Of a stretch of DNA of 64,000 bases, positions 45,641 to 57,887 are shown one piece after another. The position numbers and the translations under genes are program-made. Source of the stretch: Bryoerythrophyllum caledonicum. Lineage: Eukaryota > Streptophyta > Bryopsida > Pottiales > Pottiaceae. Location of the stretch: assembly GCA_963971425.1 (NCBI GenBank), contig OZ020520.1, positions 26,120,754-26,184,753 of the forward strand, in the 5' to 3' direction. Numbering within the stretch: the stretch's first letter is position 1; every line of letters begins with the position of its first letter. The notes below the pieces were generated by a model. That model made no database searches, had not been told where the DNA came from, and saw only the letters and a list, made by a program, of their open reading frames with translations.

Positions 45641-48600
45641 TTACTATTATAAACGTTTCAACTTTTATATTCTTGTTCTCTTGCTTGCATTTGCTAGAAA
45701 CATGAAAGACAATCAGGATGACATGGTTAAACTCATATTTGCAACCATGTAATTCTTTAAATGTATATCTCACTATTTCTACCCCAATGAGCATTGCACC
45801 ATGAAGCAAGCTCGTTGGGGAGATTGCTTTGGCAAATGACCATCACCACGTTGCCCATCTACCCCCCTACTCGCGCCACACTAGTGCACACCCCTGTTCA
45901 CTGGCTCCCCCTACCACCATGGCACCTAACCGCCAACTCGCCGTTCACCCGCACGCTTGACCGCATGTGCGCCCTTCACTCATATGCCCACTCGGCCTTC
46001 ACCCTAGCATTGTCATCCATGTCCCACATCTCATCTACCAGCCTCGTCAATGTTGCCATTGATTCCGCTAGATCTAGCATGTTGAGCAATCACATGCTTC
46101 ATGTCAAAATATTGCGCTACAATTCTTGATGTCGCACCAAGATCACAATGCCGCATGCTGTGACTAAAGTTTTGTGACGATTCTGTAAAGATTTCATGTG
46201 TTGTGAGGATTACCTTGATGTGCTTTTCTTTTCTTGATTTGGTTACATGCGGAGAGAGAGCTTAAATTCAAGACACGATTCCTTGTGTAGGTGATGATCT
46301 AGTTGTATTGACGTTGTTTTACTAGATTTGCATGCTCATCAGGAGAGTTTTGCATGCAAGGAAACACTCATCAGGCCCTTTGACAAGAAATGATAATCTA
46401 GAGTGTATAGGATAGGACACTGAAATGGAATTAAATCAAGATCATGCTGATGTAGAAGAATTGCATATGGAGGGTGCACGACAGGGTTTTATGGATATAA
46501 CCTTCCTACATCTAGGAAATGAAGAGGAACTACATACTTGGTCATTTGACGCTGGCAGCCCCTATGAAGACGGACACTACACTCCTTACAAGCCTCTACA
46601 CTAGTATACGGCTAGTCATGTTCTCTACCTTGGCAACGTTCCTTATCCTAGATAATCCAAAAACGCAACCTCTGCCCAACTCTCCAAGTGGCCTTCATGG
46701 AGGAATGTCCTCCACAAACTTTGTGCATTTGTCGAGATGCCATCACCTGGTCCTTTAGACAAGACATTTCTCACTTGTAAGGTAATGGTTAAACAAGGAG
46801 GAGGGAATAAGAGAAAAATAAACAAGACCACAATACTATGGGACCGCCTCGACAACTTCCTTGAGGGAGAAATGTCCGTGAAACAATTTCCCTACACATT
46901 TGTTGTAGAAAGCATCCTACGTTTCTATAGTAAAGATAATAGGACGCATATTCGGGCTAAATCAGCCATGCAAGAAATCAAGTAACTCTAAGTAAGGGTT
47001 CTATTATTCACTATTATATTATAAAATTCCTCACCAATATTCAAATCATTGTCCTATTGAGGCTCTCTTTGTAATATGGTTCAAGAATTTGACAAACACT
47101 ACTAAAAATTGGGGTATAAATTATTGGAGCATCAATTACTAGCCATGAATAAATTATGCAACAATTACTCATGATTCATTGAGGCTACTATTTTGTAACT
47201 GTAAAACTGCTCTAGTAATTTTGCAGTGGTTGACATTTTGCGAGTAGAGGAGTGATGAAATCCACGTGACTGCTAACATTCTTTGCATTTTCAACCCTAT
47301 GTTTTGCATCCAAGATTTGTACAATTTTGCTAATGTGGCTAGTAGATGGATGACTTGGATAATTGTGTCCTAGTAATTCACTAGTAATACGCAAGGTATT
47401 TTGCTAAGTTATGCCACTGGATAGAAACTAATTGCAGCAACATATTTTATACCTAAAGATTAACTCATGGATTATTTAAAAAATTTGCTAATGTGGCAAG
47501 TAGGTGGATGACATGAATCCTGTGTCCTACTAGTTCTTTAGTGATACATTTGAGAAGAATTATTGTCTTACGAGATAAAAAATAATTGCAGTGATATATT
47601 TTATAACTAAGAATAAGTCGTGATTGAGAAGTTTCCAAGAGGTTTTCCTCCCTCATTCTGTAGTATTACAATGATGGAGGGAGTAATTTTGTAGTTATTC
47701 TTGTATTGTAATTATTCTGTAGATTATCACAATTTGTCCCATATTCATTTCCAAAGCCGAGTCTCTTTGACTAACGTAACTAGCAGCAAATTTTCTCCCA
47801 TGTGCTGGATTTATCCCATGCCTCGAATTCCGAACCCTACACTGTTTTGTCATTATGTATTTGTTTCAAATCAATTCTATTCTTATAGTGTACCAATTAT
47901 CTACTCATTGTGTATGAGGCTGATAGTTGAAGATGGCAGATTTAGTATAAGATTGGTGATAGTGTTGGTGAGATGCACTTTGGAAATTCCAGCACATGAA
48001 GCTAAGTAGTGAGTGAATGTTGAATTATGATTTGGCATATATTAGGAAGTGAAATGAAAAAAAGTGATTTGGTAGTGATTTATATATGGATATTGTATTG
48101 TGACTTTGCCCAAGACTTCCTTAGCAGATGCAAGGGTCATTCTTTAGTATTCGTGGAATGGGACATCATATCATTGTGAATCTACTACACTACTTATAAA
48201 TTCATCACTAAGGATTTAGAGGTTTTTTCTCATATAATGTGTACGCACTTACTAAGTATAACTATGCAATAATCAAATGTAGTACTACATCAACCAAAGA
48301 AACTCCTTATATATTGACTTCCTAATCACTACATACGAACAAGCAAATAGCCATTCAACCACTATGAAATTACTACTCAATAACTGGGATAATAACTAAA
48401 CATTAAATCTTAACAACTGAAAAATAAGTACTTTATAGTTTATCAATATCCAAAAAACAACTATACAATACTTGTACAACAACTATACATTGATAATTAT
48501 ACAATAACTATACAACAACTATGCAATAACTATAACATAACTACACATCTCCATGTCATCTATAAAGAAGTAAAATTTGACTACAAAAATAGCCTAAAAA

Positions 48601-49470
48601 ATCAGTATAGTAACAATGTATAATTACTATAAAATAACTAGTATACAATATACTTACTAACTTCATCCAATGAAACGCCGCCATGTAATAATAAGTGAAT
48701 CGCATAAGAGACATTAACTACAAATGAGAAGACTTCACGTAAGTTGCCACATAGGATTATACATCAACAAGAAAACAACCTCAGCATCCATGTCAACTAC
48801 TATCTCAAATTCCATGTCACACTAAAAATCCATGTCCATAGCCACCTTATTATCTCTTGAGGATGATAGTTTATATAGGTAGATGGATGAGAAACCTATG
48901 TGGCAAAAAACACCACTACTTAAAGTAAATAACTCACAACACTTATTGTGCCCGACTAAATTTTTTGAATAATTCTTGTAGTAGTGTGAGCCATCTATAA
49001 CAAACAAAGGAGCGATACGCTAGTAATTAAAACTTCAATTTTTAGTAGTAAACCAATACAAGATGGAAGTTCAGAAGGCTTTACCGCATACTTTGAACTA
49101 GTGGCGTAAGCCCATCAAGCAAAAGAAGGCCGTTCAAAGGGCAAAAATGTAATCGAAGAGGCTGAGAGGGCTCCTGCACAAATGTTAGGGCATCCAAGAA
49201 AGCTACGACAAAACCAGAGGAACTTCAAGACACCGAGGTTGAGGATGAGGATGTTGACGAGCACGCGAGGATTCAAGAAACACAAGGCGTTCTTCTCTAG
49301 GCCCAGAAAACCATTGAGGGGGCAAAGACACTAAAGCGCAAGATATGAGATGGTAAGAATTAAGTTGGTATGCCAACTAAACGAGGTTGTTTGTGTTCTT
49401 TGGTTATTAAACAACTTCTAATTGACAAATCACTTTGCACAATACACTTCCATTCTATGGAGCATGTTAA
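45641..49470. other. Intergenic sequence, no gene recognised
   Basis: Frames at 45794-46129 (Pro/Thr/Ser-rich) and 46430-46985 (including ILWDRLDNFLEGEMSVKQFP) have some coding character but no motif I can name. Stretches of 35-40 bases around 44876-44950 recur near 46237-46262 and 48040-48095. A degenerate CAATAACTATA repeat covers about 48440-48560. Confidence 0.4.
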
Positions 49471-49592
49471 CCCTTTAAGGCCGGGCTGGCTATGAGCGAT
49501 GGAAAATCTATGAGCGCAATAGATGAAATTCTACAGAATCTATTACATTAGTAGATTCGACCATCAGCCATAGCGAACCCGACCTTAAAGGG
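49471..49592. mobile_element. 122-bp TTAA-flanked MITE, second family
   Basis: TTAA at 49467-49470 and 49593-49596 flank a unit starting CCCTTTAAGGCCGGGCTGGC; the reverse complement of its right end is CCCTTTAAGGTCGGGTTCGC. The terminal inverted repeats are about 24 bases with three or four mismatches. Target and first bases again fit the piggyBac superfamily. It lies in a decayed, unrecognised coding-like region (49070-50010). Confidence 0.75.
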
Positions 49593-49596
49593 TTAA

Positions 49597-51240
49597 CAGT
49601 AGAGGGAAACTCCTCCATGGTTTAGACTTTGGTGGTGAGCAGACATGTATATCCGGACGGCTATTGCATGCCAGCAAGGATTGGATTTAGGCCTCTTTGA
49701 GGAATGGCAAGTTCACGGCGCAAGATATTGTTGATCTGAAGGCCAAAGTACTTTGATGTGTCCACCCCAACTTGGAGGTAACAAGGGACACATTTGTGCT
49801 CCATACGAATGTGCACAACATTACCAAGAAGTTGATAAAAGAGGTATTAGAGAAGCATCCGCATGATGTATCCGTTGGAGTACTGTGTGTTTTGATTGTT
49901 ATTAATGGAGTATTCGTTATGATTGTTATTGTTGAAGAATGTGGGGCCAACCTTGTAAATTGTGCAATGTACTATATATTTGCTGAGCACAAACAAGGAC
50001 ATTTAATTCCCTAAAAGATAGAGCATATGACCATGGCATCAATCCCTAATTCCATCCCACTTTGTCGTCTATTTCTTCATGAAATATAGGTGGAATTTTT
50101 TTTGTTTTATTTTTCACAAATGAGATCACATGTCTTGCTTATGTCACAAAATTTGCGGATTTTTTGGTGAAAATTCATAATTATTGTGATTTTCCAAAGT
50201 CAAAGCAAAGAAAATTCATATGAAATACAATGTATGCTTTAAAATTCTCAAAATTTCACTAGAGGTGTACAATGCAATGCCAAAACTTGAAGTCTAGATG
50301 AAACTCCCGTGTCCAGCTATAATTAGTAAATAAGTCAACCATGGTTACAGGCCCAAAGTTCAAAATGCAATAACTTATTCAATTTTACGTATTTCTCAAA
50401 ATTTCAAATTGAAATGGAAACTAGATTTCACAAACGTCGTTTCATTAGTTGGACTCGAATTCAAAAAGTATCATTTGAATCACTCGAATTCAGATTTAGA
50501 GCAATATGCCAAAGTTTCTAAAATACACTACATTGAGGTCCATGTCACAAAGATTTTCTTCTCTAGATAAAAACATGACTACCTCAATGAGGCAAGTTTC
50601 ATCATCATCTACAACTTACACATTCAATAAACCCGCCAATAAAGAATTGGATGAAAAAAATCATTCACGTTGATTATCATCCTAAGAGCCAATTTCTGGC
50701 TTCTCTGACGTTCCAAGGTTAACCGTATCTGGCTGAAGTCGCAGAAGTTGATCGAAAGAGGAGTCCACCTTTCTTCTTGACAGACACTTTGTCGATCATC
50801 CCCAAAAGCCTACGGAGCGGAAAGAATCCGCACACGAAGCGAACTAGCACAACATCACTGCCAAGAGCCGGAATCAACCGAATTCGTAGAAGTAAGCGGT
50901 GGTTTCTGTTTCCTGGACACTCAAGAGCATTGCTCACAAATTTGGATAAGGTATTAAGTTGGAGGAAAGTTGCCTTGGGAATCTAGCGATCAAAATAGAA
51001 GCACTGGAAGTAAGGCTTCAGAGCAAGCCACAACCTAAACTTTAAAAAAAAATCTCCTGGTAAGGTCCAGAGTCGAAAAGATTAGTTTCAGGACAGCACC
51101 GCTGAAAAACGGAAACCCTAGAACGCAACTTCACGAACACATGTACAACATCCCTTTCTCGACCACGTGAAATCAATGCAATCGGGACATTCGGAATGAA
51201 TTCAGCTCTGCTCATCATCCAACAATCTATTGGCAGTCTG
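49597..51240. other. Upstream region of the pheophytinase gene
   Basis: The distal part (49597-50700) has no recognised gene. From about 50710 the sequence becomes GC-balanced; GTATCTGGCTGAAGTCGCAG at about 50727 resembles the sequence about 500 bases upstream of copies A, B and D (ATCTGGCCCGAGTCGCAG). It probably contains the promoter and 5' leader, but no TATA box is clear. Confidence 0.4.
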
Positions 51241-51283
51241 TTCACTCAGGGAGTGAATGATGCTTTGGTGTGGTGCGATCACC

Positions 51284-54255
51284 ATGGCCACTCTCCCATC
51301 CTTGATCACGCGCTCACCCAGCTCATTGGCGTGTCGTCCTGTTGCCGAACATGAGCCGTCTGAGGTGACTCGTTTCGTCTCCTTCAAGCGAGCTCCCGGG
51401 AGAGCATGGGGTTGTGGCGGGACAGGTAAGACGTCGACGACGGTGGGAGCAGACACCCCTTTGAAATTTTGAGACGAGGTCTGCAGCGGACTGGACTGAT
51501 GTGGCGTGCTTCGCGCAGAGCATGGGGAGGCTCTGGGTGGCCGCTTTGCAGCATCTCGGACCCGGAGTTGGAGATGTGAGGCTCGCCTGGAGAGCGCGGA
51601 GGCAGAAGTTTTGGAGGAAAGGTTGCTTCAGAGCGCCGAAACGCGGCTCAGCAGTGTCCGGGGGCCGGACTTCGATGGCGCCTCCATGTCCAGCCAGTTT
51701 TGGGAATGGCGCCATCGCTGGAACATCCATTACGAGAGTGCAGGTGCGACCAGGCCGTCTTCACATGTTTTGGTCTGGTCTTGGGTTTAAGAGACGTCGC
51801 CTTCACGGTTGCACTGAAACGTGTTTCAATGGACTAGGGCTGCCGTTTCATTTGGCCTCTCTGCATTCATATTCTTGACTGTCGTATCCGGCATGCGAGT
51901 TATCATTCCAGCACATCTTCAATTGAGAGAATTCGAATGAAACGAGAACCCTACTTTCATGAAACATGTTTTCATGGCCACTATGATTGTCTTCTTCATT
52001 CATACGGTTCTCCTGACGTTTCATATCCTTGAAGTAGTTCCTCTTCATGAACCTCAGGCCTCTCTCTTATCGTCTATGTTACTTCGCAGGTATGGACAAC
52101 ACCGATGCTCCCGCGCTGCTCCTGCTGCCGGGGTTTGGCGTGGGTTCGTTTCACTATGACCAGCAGCTGCGAGACCTGGGGCGCGAGTACAGGGTGTGGG
52201 CAATCGATTTCTTAGGGCAAGGCAAGTCATGGCCGTCACATGATCCAGCACCTGCGGAGGAGGTGGCGGAGGAGGTTCTGGAAGGCCAGAAGGCGCGTGA
52301 CTGGGGTTTGGGGAAATCCACAGAGTCTTGGGCGCAGGAGCTTGTGTATTCGGTGGATACATGGCGAGATCAAGTGCGTGCTTTCGTAGAGAAGGTCAGT
52401 CTCTGTCTTCGCATGTGTTCGTCTGTATGTGTTGGTTCGAGCCATGGGCCCTGAACTAAGGTTTTGGTTTCTTGCACCTAGGTGATTGGCGGTCCAGTGT
52501 ACATTGTGGGGAACTCTCTCGGCGGATACGTGGGCACTTACTTTGCAGCGACGAATCCAGAGCTGGTGAAAGGGGTAGCGTTGCTGAATGCGACTCCATT
52601 TTGGGCGTTTCTGCCGAACGCGAGGCGGTATCCTTTGCTGTCGAAGCTCGTTCCATGGGGAGGGCTGCTTCCGGTTCCTGCGTTTGCGAAGGCCATCATT
52701 AGAGTTTGGTGAGTCTTTAATCTGTGATGAGGGAGCTTGATTCAGTCAGCGTTTCGCAGCTCAGTGAGTCACTCAGCTCAGCGCCTTCCTTTGTTGTTTC
52801 AGGTGGAATCTTCTTCGGAACCCGAAAACAATACAGAGAATGATAAAGCTTGTGTATGCAGACAGCTCAGTTGTCGACGACAAGCTCATCCGGCAAATGC
52901 TAGAAGCGACCGATCATCCAGCTGCGTTTGCGGCATTTGCTTCCATTCTTTTCGCTCCTCGAGCGCATACCGACTTCGGCCGAAACTTGATCAGGTTTGG
53001 TGCATTGTCTGAACTTATTCAGCTATGATAGATTTCGATGTCCTAGCACACACCCCAGTATCCTGAATGGTTCAAGCAAGCTTATGAATCACCACGAGGT
53101 CTCAGTTGTGTAGAAGGATTTAGGCATTTCCGCAATCGAGTAATGCTGATCAACGGTGTGGAATGAGAAGCTTGAAGGAGACGGGGACACCCATGTGTCT
53201 GATATATGGGAAGGAGGATCCCTGGGTGGTGCCATTCTGGGGCCAAAGAGCCAAGCAACGTAATCCAGATGCGGTGTACTACGAGCTTAGCCCTGCAGGG
53301 CATTGTCCTCACCACGAAGTGCCAGAGGTTCTAGCTCTTCCACCTGTTTCTTTCAGGGTTGATTCGTATGAATGAGTTATGCATTTCAGCCAGACATAAC
53401 CCCCAACACCTAATACTAGTGGGCTCAATTGTGCATGAGGAAGTTGCTTGATCCAAAGTGAGAGTCAGCAGTGTGCTAATTCATGGAATGCTTGACGACT
53501 GAACATGTACAGTCTCTCCTCCAACCTTAATGGATTACGGTAGAATTGACACTCTGGGCTGTTGGCAAGGTGGAATTTCAGTTGTCCCTAATGCATCGAG
53601 GGTGGAGAGAGTGACACATCGTCATGCATCTTGTAAAGTGGGAGAAATGTGACTTATACTTGGATCGAATAACCCATCACCTAAGGAGCCATCCTTGAAG
53701 ATTGTTCGCTAGGCTCTTGCTACACCCTTTATCTTGTTATGCCGGATTTGGACTAATAACAGAAACTCGGACCACTTCTGGAACTAGAGCAGAGGCAAGC
53801 TAGTTCAAATGAGACAACTAGTGGATTTTACTAGAAACTGATAGGTTTCACATTGTGTTACGGAACTCTGATACTTTGTGGCAAAAAGTTGGACTCATTG
53901 TGTCTGCCTCAGTAGAAACGAGAAAGGGTGAACTTGTTTAGACGGACCTTTTTGAAGTTGCTGATTGTGGTTTTCTCTGTGGTGCTGTCAGGTGGTGAAC
54001 ACACTTGTGCGGAAGTGGGTGGAGAGTGTGCAATCCGAGGGTGCTCTACTGCCTCCCCTCCTCGATGGTGAAGTGAGTCAGAAGCAGCTTCACTGGTTTG
54101 TGGTAGAGAAGGAGGGAAAGAGAGTCTCTGTACGTGTGAAAGGCGTCCAAGGCTTTTGGAGGAACTTGATAGACAGGTTGAGAGAGTTGTTTGCAAAGCA
54201 GCCGCTCCAGTCTCAAGTCATCGAGGCTGCGGAAGAGGCTGCGAAAGAATCGTAG
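51284..54255 (+). CDS. PPH: Pheophytinase, chloroplast alpha/beta hydrolase (seven exons, intact)
   Basis: Pheophytinase removes the phytol tail from pheophytin a during chlorophyll breakdown in the chloroplast. My exon model is 51284-51425, 51519-51743, 52090-52394, 52482-52708, 52803-52994, 53168-53327, 53992-54255; all junctions are GT-AG and in phase, giving 504 residues (Arabidopsis PPH has 484). The start at 51284 has the context ACCATGG and opens a Ser/Thr-rich, Arg-containing leader (MATLPSLITRSPSSLACRP) typical of a plastid transit peptide. Visible features are ALLLLPGFGVGSFHYDQQL, the nucleophile elbow GNSLGG (Ser236), CLIYGKEDPWV (Asp381) and SPAGHCPHHEVPE (His409). Exon 1 and the 51518/51519 acceptor are least certain; ATGs at 51257 and 51260 are also possible. 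It is the only undamaged copy in the window. Confidence 0.9.
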
Positions 54256-55050
54256 CCGGGATCGCTTTGCCAGTGTATCATTATTCTATCAGTTGAATCC
54301 CATGGATGTAAATTAGCTCACTGCATTTATCTGATGAGGAAGTTGGCAAGTTAGGGCTCAAGAGATGCGGAGAAGTAATCGAGGCAGCTAGAATAGTAGT
54401 GGTAAGTTATGCGGCGTTAAGCTGCAAAGCGCATGATATTATGGTTGATAGGGAACATGTGAATTCATCGATCTATATTGAGATGTTATGGTTGAAGACT
54501 ACAACAAACGTTTTTCCCCCTTACAACAATTCGTACTCGAATACGCAATTTTGCTCTGTTTGTAGTATGAAATAGTCAAAGAACCTGAGGTTTAGTCTCT
54601 GATTTATAACACTTCTCCAGTTGTTCTCAAGACTGAAAGTGAGGAAGAGTTTCAAGGGCAAAACCTTTGAATCTAAGCACTAATCCAAATTAACATTAGG
54701 GTTACTGACATACTGCACTCTTATATTTATGTTTGGTGATCCAATTACCAAGTGAGCACTACTGTAGTGTTCACATGTCATTGTTGCAATTGCACTCTGA
54801 AGCAAAACGCATTTTTGAAAGGCTCATATATGATTTCAAGGCTTCATGATCTGGGTAAAGGGCAACATTCCGAATTTAGGTCAAGACTACAAAGACATCG
54901 TGCTTCACACACAATTGCAGTACAAGCCGAATTCATCAAATCTATAGCTTAGATATGAACCCCTCTAGACTATATATGAACTCTAATACTAAATGATCAG
55001 ACTGAACTAAACTACCGCCATATCAAGCCAATGCCACAAGGCAATAACTA

Positions 55051-56717
55051 CAGTGGTCAGCAGAAGTGTTCGGACAGTAATTACAATCTCAATTTAATAG
55101 TAACACTTGTCGAGTTTGGTAGGTAGGTGCTGATTTTTTCAGCTAATTATAACTAAAGAGCCACTTGTAAACTAGAAAGAGTACCATCATTCACATTGAG
55201 CCACTTGCATGGGCTGCAGTTCATGATGTGTCAATCATGGGTGTCCAATTCATTATGCACACAAGTTGTGCATCTGAAAAATCTTGAGAATCGACATGTA
55301 TTTATGGAGACCTCTTGCATTTCAAGACACATTGTGATTGAATAAGATTGCTCTTGATTAGCTATGGCTCCTAGAAGGACTCTTGCTGAACGTAAGTTAG
55401 TTCTTCAGATGCATGAGAGAGGGAATTCGTACTCCAAAATTTCAGCGGTTCTAGGCATCTCTCGAAGCACTTGCCATGCTATTGTGCGGAGGTTTACAAT
55501 GAGAGGTCATTTGAGAGATGCTCCTTCACAAGGGAGACCTCGAATTCTTGATGAACGTGGTGATCGTGAGGTTGTAAGGTTGTTGAATGCACCATCTAAT
55601 GGTACAGCTGCACCAGTGGGTAGAGAAATGCGATCTCAAGGATTGGATTTGAGTGATGATACAATTAGAAGATGTCTTCAGAGGCAAGGATTGAGAGCAC
55701 GAGTGAAAACTAAGAAGCCATTCTTGTCAAAGAAACACAAAGCACGTCGATATGCATGGGCAAAGAAGTGTAGGCATGCAAGTTGGATGGACTGGAGTTA
55801 TGTGGTTTTTTCAGATGAGTCAAAATTCAATTTGTTTGGCTCAGATGGGAGGCAGTATTGTTGGAGGAAGAGAGGAGAGCATCTTTTAGATCAACATGTG
55901 CAACCTTCTATCAAATTTGGAGGTGGAAACATTATGGTTTGGGGATGTATGACTTGGGAGGGAATTGACAACCTTCGTCTTATAGAAGGAAACATGGATA
56001 AGTTTGTGTATCGTGAAATTTTGGAGATGGAGCTCATGAATACTATACACATGTATGATTTAGGAGAGGAGAATGTTATTTTTCAGCACGACAACGATCC
56101 CAAACATACTTCTAAGTATGTTACAGATTGGTTGTTAGCACAGAAGTTTCAACTAATTTGGCATCCGGCTCAATCTCCTGACTTGAATCCTATAGAACAC
56201 CTTTGGAATGAAGTAGATCGTCATATGAGAATGTCAAAGAAGAAACCCACTAACAAGAAGGATTTGTGGGAGAAATTGCAAGAAATTTGGTATAGCATTG
56301 AGATTGATACCGTGAGGAAATTGATCATGTCTATGCCTGAAAGAGCTGCAGATGTTTATCAAGCAAAAGGTGGCTATACACGATGGTAGTCATTATGATT
56401 GTACATTCAAGTTTTTAGGTAGTCCTCATGATTCTATATTCAAGTTTTTAGCTTGATTTTGTAGCTCATGGCTTTGTTTCCAATGTAAATAGATAACCAC
56501 TTCACTTTTTGCATAAAGAATTGGACACCCACATCATGTGTTTTATTTTTGATTGATTTCTTGATTGACATTTTTTATTATGAATGTTATGTTACATGTT
56601 TTTTGTAACTATGTGATTGTATGTTTAAATTTTTACAACTTGAATGTGAGTTACGTAAGAAAACTAGCTCATATTGGAAGTGGAAGCGTCCTGTCCGAAC
56701 ACTTCTGCTGACCACTG
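55051..56717 (+). mobile_element. Complete Tc1-type DNA transposon with perfect 27-bp terminal repeats
   Basis: The ends CAGTGGTCAGCAGAAGTGTT... and its exact reverse complement match over 27 bases (55051-55077 and 56691-56717), flanked by TA at 55049-55050 and 56718-56719. The matching places in K1 (20716-20717) and K2 (32973-32974) have one TA and no element (AATAACTAAGTG), so the insertion is unique to copy K3. It lies about 16 bases beyond the K3 stop codon. With an intact transposase and identical ends it looks young. Confidence 0.95.
55364..56389 (+). CDS. Tc1-family transposase (DD34E), intact
   Basis: This 341-residue single-exon protein cuts and pastes its own element at TA sites. 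Residues 1-115 are a paired-type DNA-binding region with two helix-turn-helix parts (around 13-46 and 70-105) and the linker motif QGRPR (56-60). The catalytic triad is visible: D151 in VVFSDESKFN, D243 in FQHDNDPKHTS and E278 in SPDLNPIEHLWNEVD. The spacing of 34 residues between D243 and E278 is the DD34E signature of Tc1, unlike DD39D of ordinary plant mariner elements. Length, motifs and end are all as expected for an active enzyme. An ATG opens the frame about 310 bases inside the left end. A diverged relative lies at 21147-21690. Confidence 0.95.
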   Translation: MAPRRTLAERKLVLQMHERGNSYSKISAVLGISRSTCHAIVRRFTMRGHLRDAPSQGRPRILDERGDREVVRLLNAPSNGTAAPVGREMRSQGLDLSDDTIRRCLQRQGLRARVKTKKPFLSKKHKARRYAWAKKCRHASWMDWSYVVFSDESKFNLFGSDGRQYCWRKRGEHLLDQHVQPSIKFGGGNIMVWGCMTWEGIDNLRLIEGNMDKFVYREILEMELMNTIHMYDLGEENVIFQHDNDPKHTSKYVTDWLLAQKFQLIWHPAQSPDLNPIEHLWNEVDRHMRMSKKKPTNKKDLWEKLQEIWYSIEIDTVRKLIMSMPERAADVYQAKGGYTRW

Positions 56718-56732
56718 TAAGTGAAAACATAT

Positions 56733-57670
56733 TCAGATGCCAAAACCATGCTCCATATCATATTTGAGGTTATGATAGGTCTGGAGACGGCACGGCTCGA
56801 GCACACCAGCTTCTACGCCCTGGTTTTGATGCTCCGAGCACAGCCAAGCAACCGAACCCTGTTTATATCGAGGATAATCACCTTGCTCGGTGGTTGTGTA
56901 ACGAACTCGGAGCAAACCGAACCACTTAAAGATGCTGATGTACTCAAAGGTGTTGCGAAGCGACTGTGTCGCAGTATCCTCCGTTTCCGACTGCAATTCC
57001 ACACCCTCCATTTCTTCATTTGCAAGGTTCGTTTGGACGTCAGGCTTCTCAAGATCCTTAATGGCCCGCAAGTCCCACGGAACCGCACCCAAAACGGGCA
57101 AAGTCACGCACTCAAAATCGATGATGTTAGTCGCCTTGTTCAAAGCGTTTTGCACTGGATGTAACCCAACAACTAGAATCGGCTTCATTATCTCCAGGTC
57201 TTCCGTTTCAGACACCATACATATGGAACTACTAGACGTGGCCCGATCTGTCACAATGTGCTCATAATCAGGCTCCTCACACAGGAAGTACAAAGAACTC
57301 CGCACTCTCGCATCAAGTGGACTTAGTAATCTAGGATGACCAATGACACGTAATGCCCTGAGAGCGATTCGAGGAACTTGGCGCATCTTTGAGTTTCTCA
57401 CTCCGTACACAAAGTCCTGTAACTTCCTCAACTTCTCCTGAGCCTCAATAAAGGCTCTTGCGTCAAACTCCGAGATCTGCATTTGCTCTTGGAGAAGTCT
57501 CTCCAACTTCTCAAGCTTCCCACCCTGCCCTGATACCAATTCCGCCTTTGCTTTCACTCTTGCCTCCGTCACAGCCATCCGCTTCGCCTTCCGTTCTTCA
57601 CGTTCAGCACCAATCTTCCTTTGAAGATGCACATCATCAAATGCATTCGAGCTACTTGCCTCACTTGATG
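56733..57670 (-). CDS. Kinase gene K3, C-terminal module (coiled coil plus conserved unknown region)
   Basis: An open frame down to TGA at 56733-56735, equal to the module in K2. A basic coiled coil (RKIGAEREERKAKRMAVTEA to KLEKLERLLQEQ) is followed by EAQEKLRKLQDFVYGVRNSK and a region with LYFLCEEPDYEHIV, LEIMKPILVVGLHPVQNALN, GVELQSETEDTATQ and WFGLLRVRYTTTEQGDYPR, AWLCSEHQNQG. I do not recognise the family. The splice from the DC1 exon is unresolved: the donor at 57888/57887 is phase 1 and the only acceptor in that phase here (AAAACAG at about 57693) runs into a stop after a few codons, so the module may be joined differently or belong to a separate transcript. Confidence 0.5.
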
Positions 57671-57887
57671 CAAGCGATTAAACCAGAGGCTGGACTGTTT
57701 TAAACACTTCCAACACAACAAACATGTCTCAATTAGATCACAACCAAGATATTTCAAAACAAAAACCAAACACAAACTCAAGCTCTAGAGATGATTATAC
57801 AATCCAATTTTTGAATATGGTACATCCTCAAATGGCAGCAAGAACTTTTCTTCATGTTGATATCTAATGAGCACTACACATATCTAC

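Noticed and set aside
44876-48095. Repeated 35-40 base words at 44876-44950, 46237-46262 and 48040-48095, considered as long terminal repeats
   Set aside because: The matches are short, not at matching ends of one unit, and no primer-binding site, polypurine tract or retroelement protein was seen between them.
51257-51283. Earlier ATG codons for pheophytinase at 51257 and 51260
   Set aside because: They are possible, but ATG at 51284 has the stronger context (ACCATGG) and begins a typical plastid leader; kept only as alternatives.
51323-51730. 135-codon minus-strand frame across pheophytinase exons 1 and 2
   Set aside because: It is the antisense shadow of GC-rich coding sequence.
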